Below, one piece after another: positions 12,689-13,269 of a stretch of 13,269 nucleotides of DNA (the stretch's first letter is position 1; each line of letters starts with the position of its first letter). The notes beneath the pieces were generated by a model. It worked only from the letters and a program-made list of their open reading frames with translations, made no database searches and was not told the origin of the DNA. A program made the translations under genes and the position numbers. This DNA is from Phycisphaerales bacterium (GTDB taxonomy: Bacteria; Planctomycetota; Phycisphaerae; Phycisphaerales; SM1A02): contig JAQWRC010000380.1 of NCBI GenBank assembly GCA_029243925.1, forward strand, positions 1 through 13,269. The letters are read 5' to 3'.

Positions 12689-13269
12689 TCAGCCCATGAA
12701 CTCTTCTCTGACGGTCTGCTCGTCAAGTCTTGAGCGAAGTCGCTGAAGAATCGAGTCCAATCGTTGGGAGATTCGTGACTCGCTGCAGCCAAGGGCCTGC
12801 CCGATTTCACGCATGGTCATTGCCTCATAGTAGTACAGAAGAATGATCAATCGATCACGGGAGTCCAGTTTGCGAGTCACCCAGCGTTTGAGGTCCTGTT
12901 CCTGAAGTTCCTTGAGGGGGGTGTGTTGGCCGTCTTCTTCCAGCATGCCCATTCCCCCGCCGGAATCAGGGTCGTTGCTTTGCATGGTCGTGAATGTCAC
13001 CACCATGGGGGCGATTCGATCGTTGAAGCATTGCTGAAAGGCCTCATCATCGAAGCCAAGCAGTGATTGCAACTCTGTCGGGGTGGGCGCTCTGCCATGC
13101 ATGACCTTGAACTGTTCAGTGGCCGCACCAATTTTCCTTGAGCGGGTTCGCATCAGCCTGGGCAGGTGATCTTGTTGCCGCAGCCAGTCTTGCATTGATC
13201 CACTGATTCGTCTTGAACTGAAGGTTTCGAACTTATAGCCGCGTTCTGGCTCAAATCGCTCGATGGATT
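12689..13269 (-). CDS. Sigma-70 family RNA polymerase sigma factor, FliA/WhiG-like (5' part missing)
   Basis: The frame is open to the window edge at 13269, so the N-terminus is missing; the ATG at 13195 is an internal methionine because typical region 2 sequence continues before it (SIERFEPERGYKFETFSS, then RRISGSMQDWLRQQDHLPR). That segment is the hallmark of region 2.3-2.4 into region 3 of the FliA/WhiG/SigB group. Region 3 follows (MRTRSRKIGAATEQFKVMHGRAPTPTELQSLL), then a variable linker, and region 4 (LDSRDRLIILLYYYEAMTMREIGQALGCSESRISQRL) with the -35-binding helix-turn-helix. The visible part is about 192 residues. In this group the sigma factor directs RNA polymerase to flagellar, developmental or stress genes, often under anti-sigma control; no anti-sigma or flagellar gene is visible here. 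The stop is 174 bases before the HTH-membrane gene on the same strand. Confidence 0.93.
   Translation of the reverse strand, partial: SIERFEPERGYKFETFSSRRISGSMQDWLRQQDHLPRLMRTRSRKIGAATEQFKVMHGRAPTPTELQSLLGFDDEAFQQCFNDRIAPMVVTFTTMQSNDPDSGGGMGMLEEDGQHTPLKELQEQDLKRWVTRKLDSRDRLIILLYYYEAMTMREIGQALGCSESRISQRLDSILQRLRSRLDEQTVREEFMG

Noticed and set aside
13193..13195. ATG at 13195 as true start of the sigma factor
   Set aside because: The frame continues to the window edge and encodes typical sigma region 2 sequence, so the gene is cut by the window.
1..13269. CRISPR arrays, tRNA or rRNA genes, insertion sequences, prophage or attachment sites
   Set aside because: No regularly spaced repeats, cloverleaf-like sequences, transposase or integrase motifs, or long direct repeats were noticed on either strand.

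Overview
The window looks like a piece of a planctomycete chromosome, most likely from the Phycisphaerae side of the phylum. The evidence is indirect. It holds two Hanks-type Ser/Thr kinases, one with the kinase / basic juxtamembrane stretch / single membrane helix / beta-propeller layout that is common in that phylum. It also holds a FliA/WhiG-like sigma factor, a DNA-binding-like domain tethered to the membrane by an acidic linker, a large secreted protein of unknown family, and weak or absent Shine-Dalgarno sites at several genes. I could not search a database, so the taxonomic call is an inference. There are no rRNA or tRNA genes, CRISPR arrays, insertion sequences or phage genes that I can see.

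Layout. (1) Bases 1-125 are the 3' end of an unidentified gene. (2) Bases 286-4294, plus strand, form a tight four-gene run: a soluble atypical Ser/Thr kinase, a membrane Ser/Thr kinase with a C-terminal propeller, a PilZ (cyclic-di-GMP-binding type) protein and a small Bfd-like [2Fe-2S] protein, separated by 46, 15 and 3 bases. (3) Bases 4314-5212, minus strand, carry two small unknown proteins; the downstream one has a strong ribosome-binding site lying partly in a hairpin. (4) Bases 5285-6900, plus strand, hold a TPR lipoprotein overlapping by 4 bases an ArsR-type HTH/methyltransferase fusion. A 16-base near-palindrome sits between this pair and the divergent minus genes. (5) Bases 6911-8851, minus strand, encode a large secreted protein with a helical TPR-like C-terminal region. 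(6) Bases 8996-10561, plus strand, encode methionyl-tRNA synthetase. (7) Bases 10552-12514, minus strand, form a three-gene run: a membrane-tethered HTH protein, a short phosphatidylserine decarboxylase and a small unknown protein. (8) Bases 12689-13269, minus strand, hold a FliA/WhiG-like sigma factor whose N-terminus lies beyond the window.

How the genes may work together. The clearest unit is the kinase-kinase-PilZ-[2Fe-2S] run. It would couple protein phosphorylation, a periplasmic-side sensor, a second-messenger receiver and a redox- or iron-dependent partner, although no published system with this composition comes to my mind. The lipoprotein/ArsR-methyltransferase pair is a second regulatory unit, probably responding to an S-adenosyl compound rather than a metal. 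The HTH-membrane protein with phosphatidylserine decarboxylase suggests a link between the membrane and phospholipid (phosphatidylethanolamine) synthesis. All three convergent gene junctions are very tight (19-base gap, 10-base gap, 10-base overlap). No stretch of 300 bases lacks a gene.
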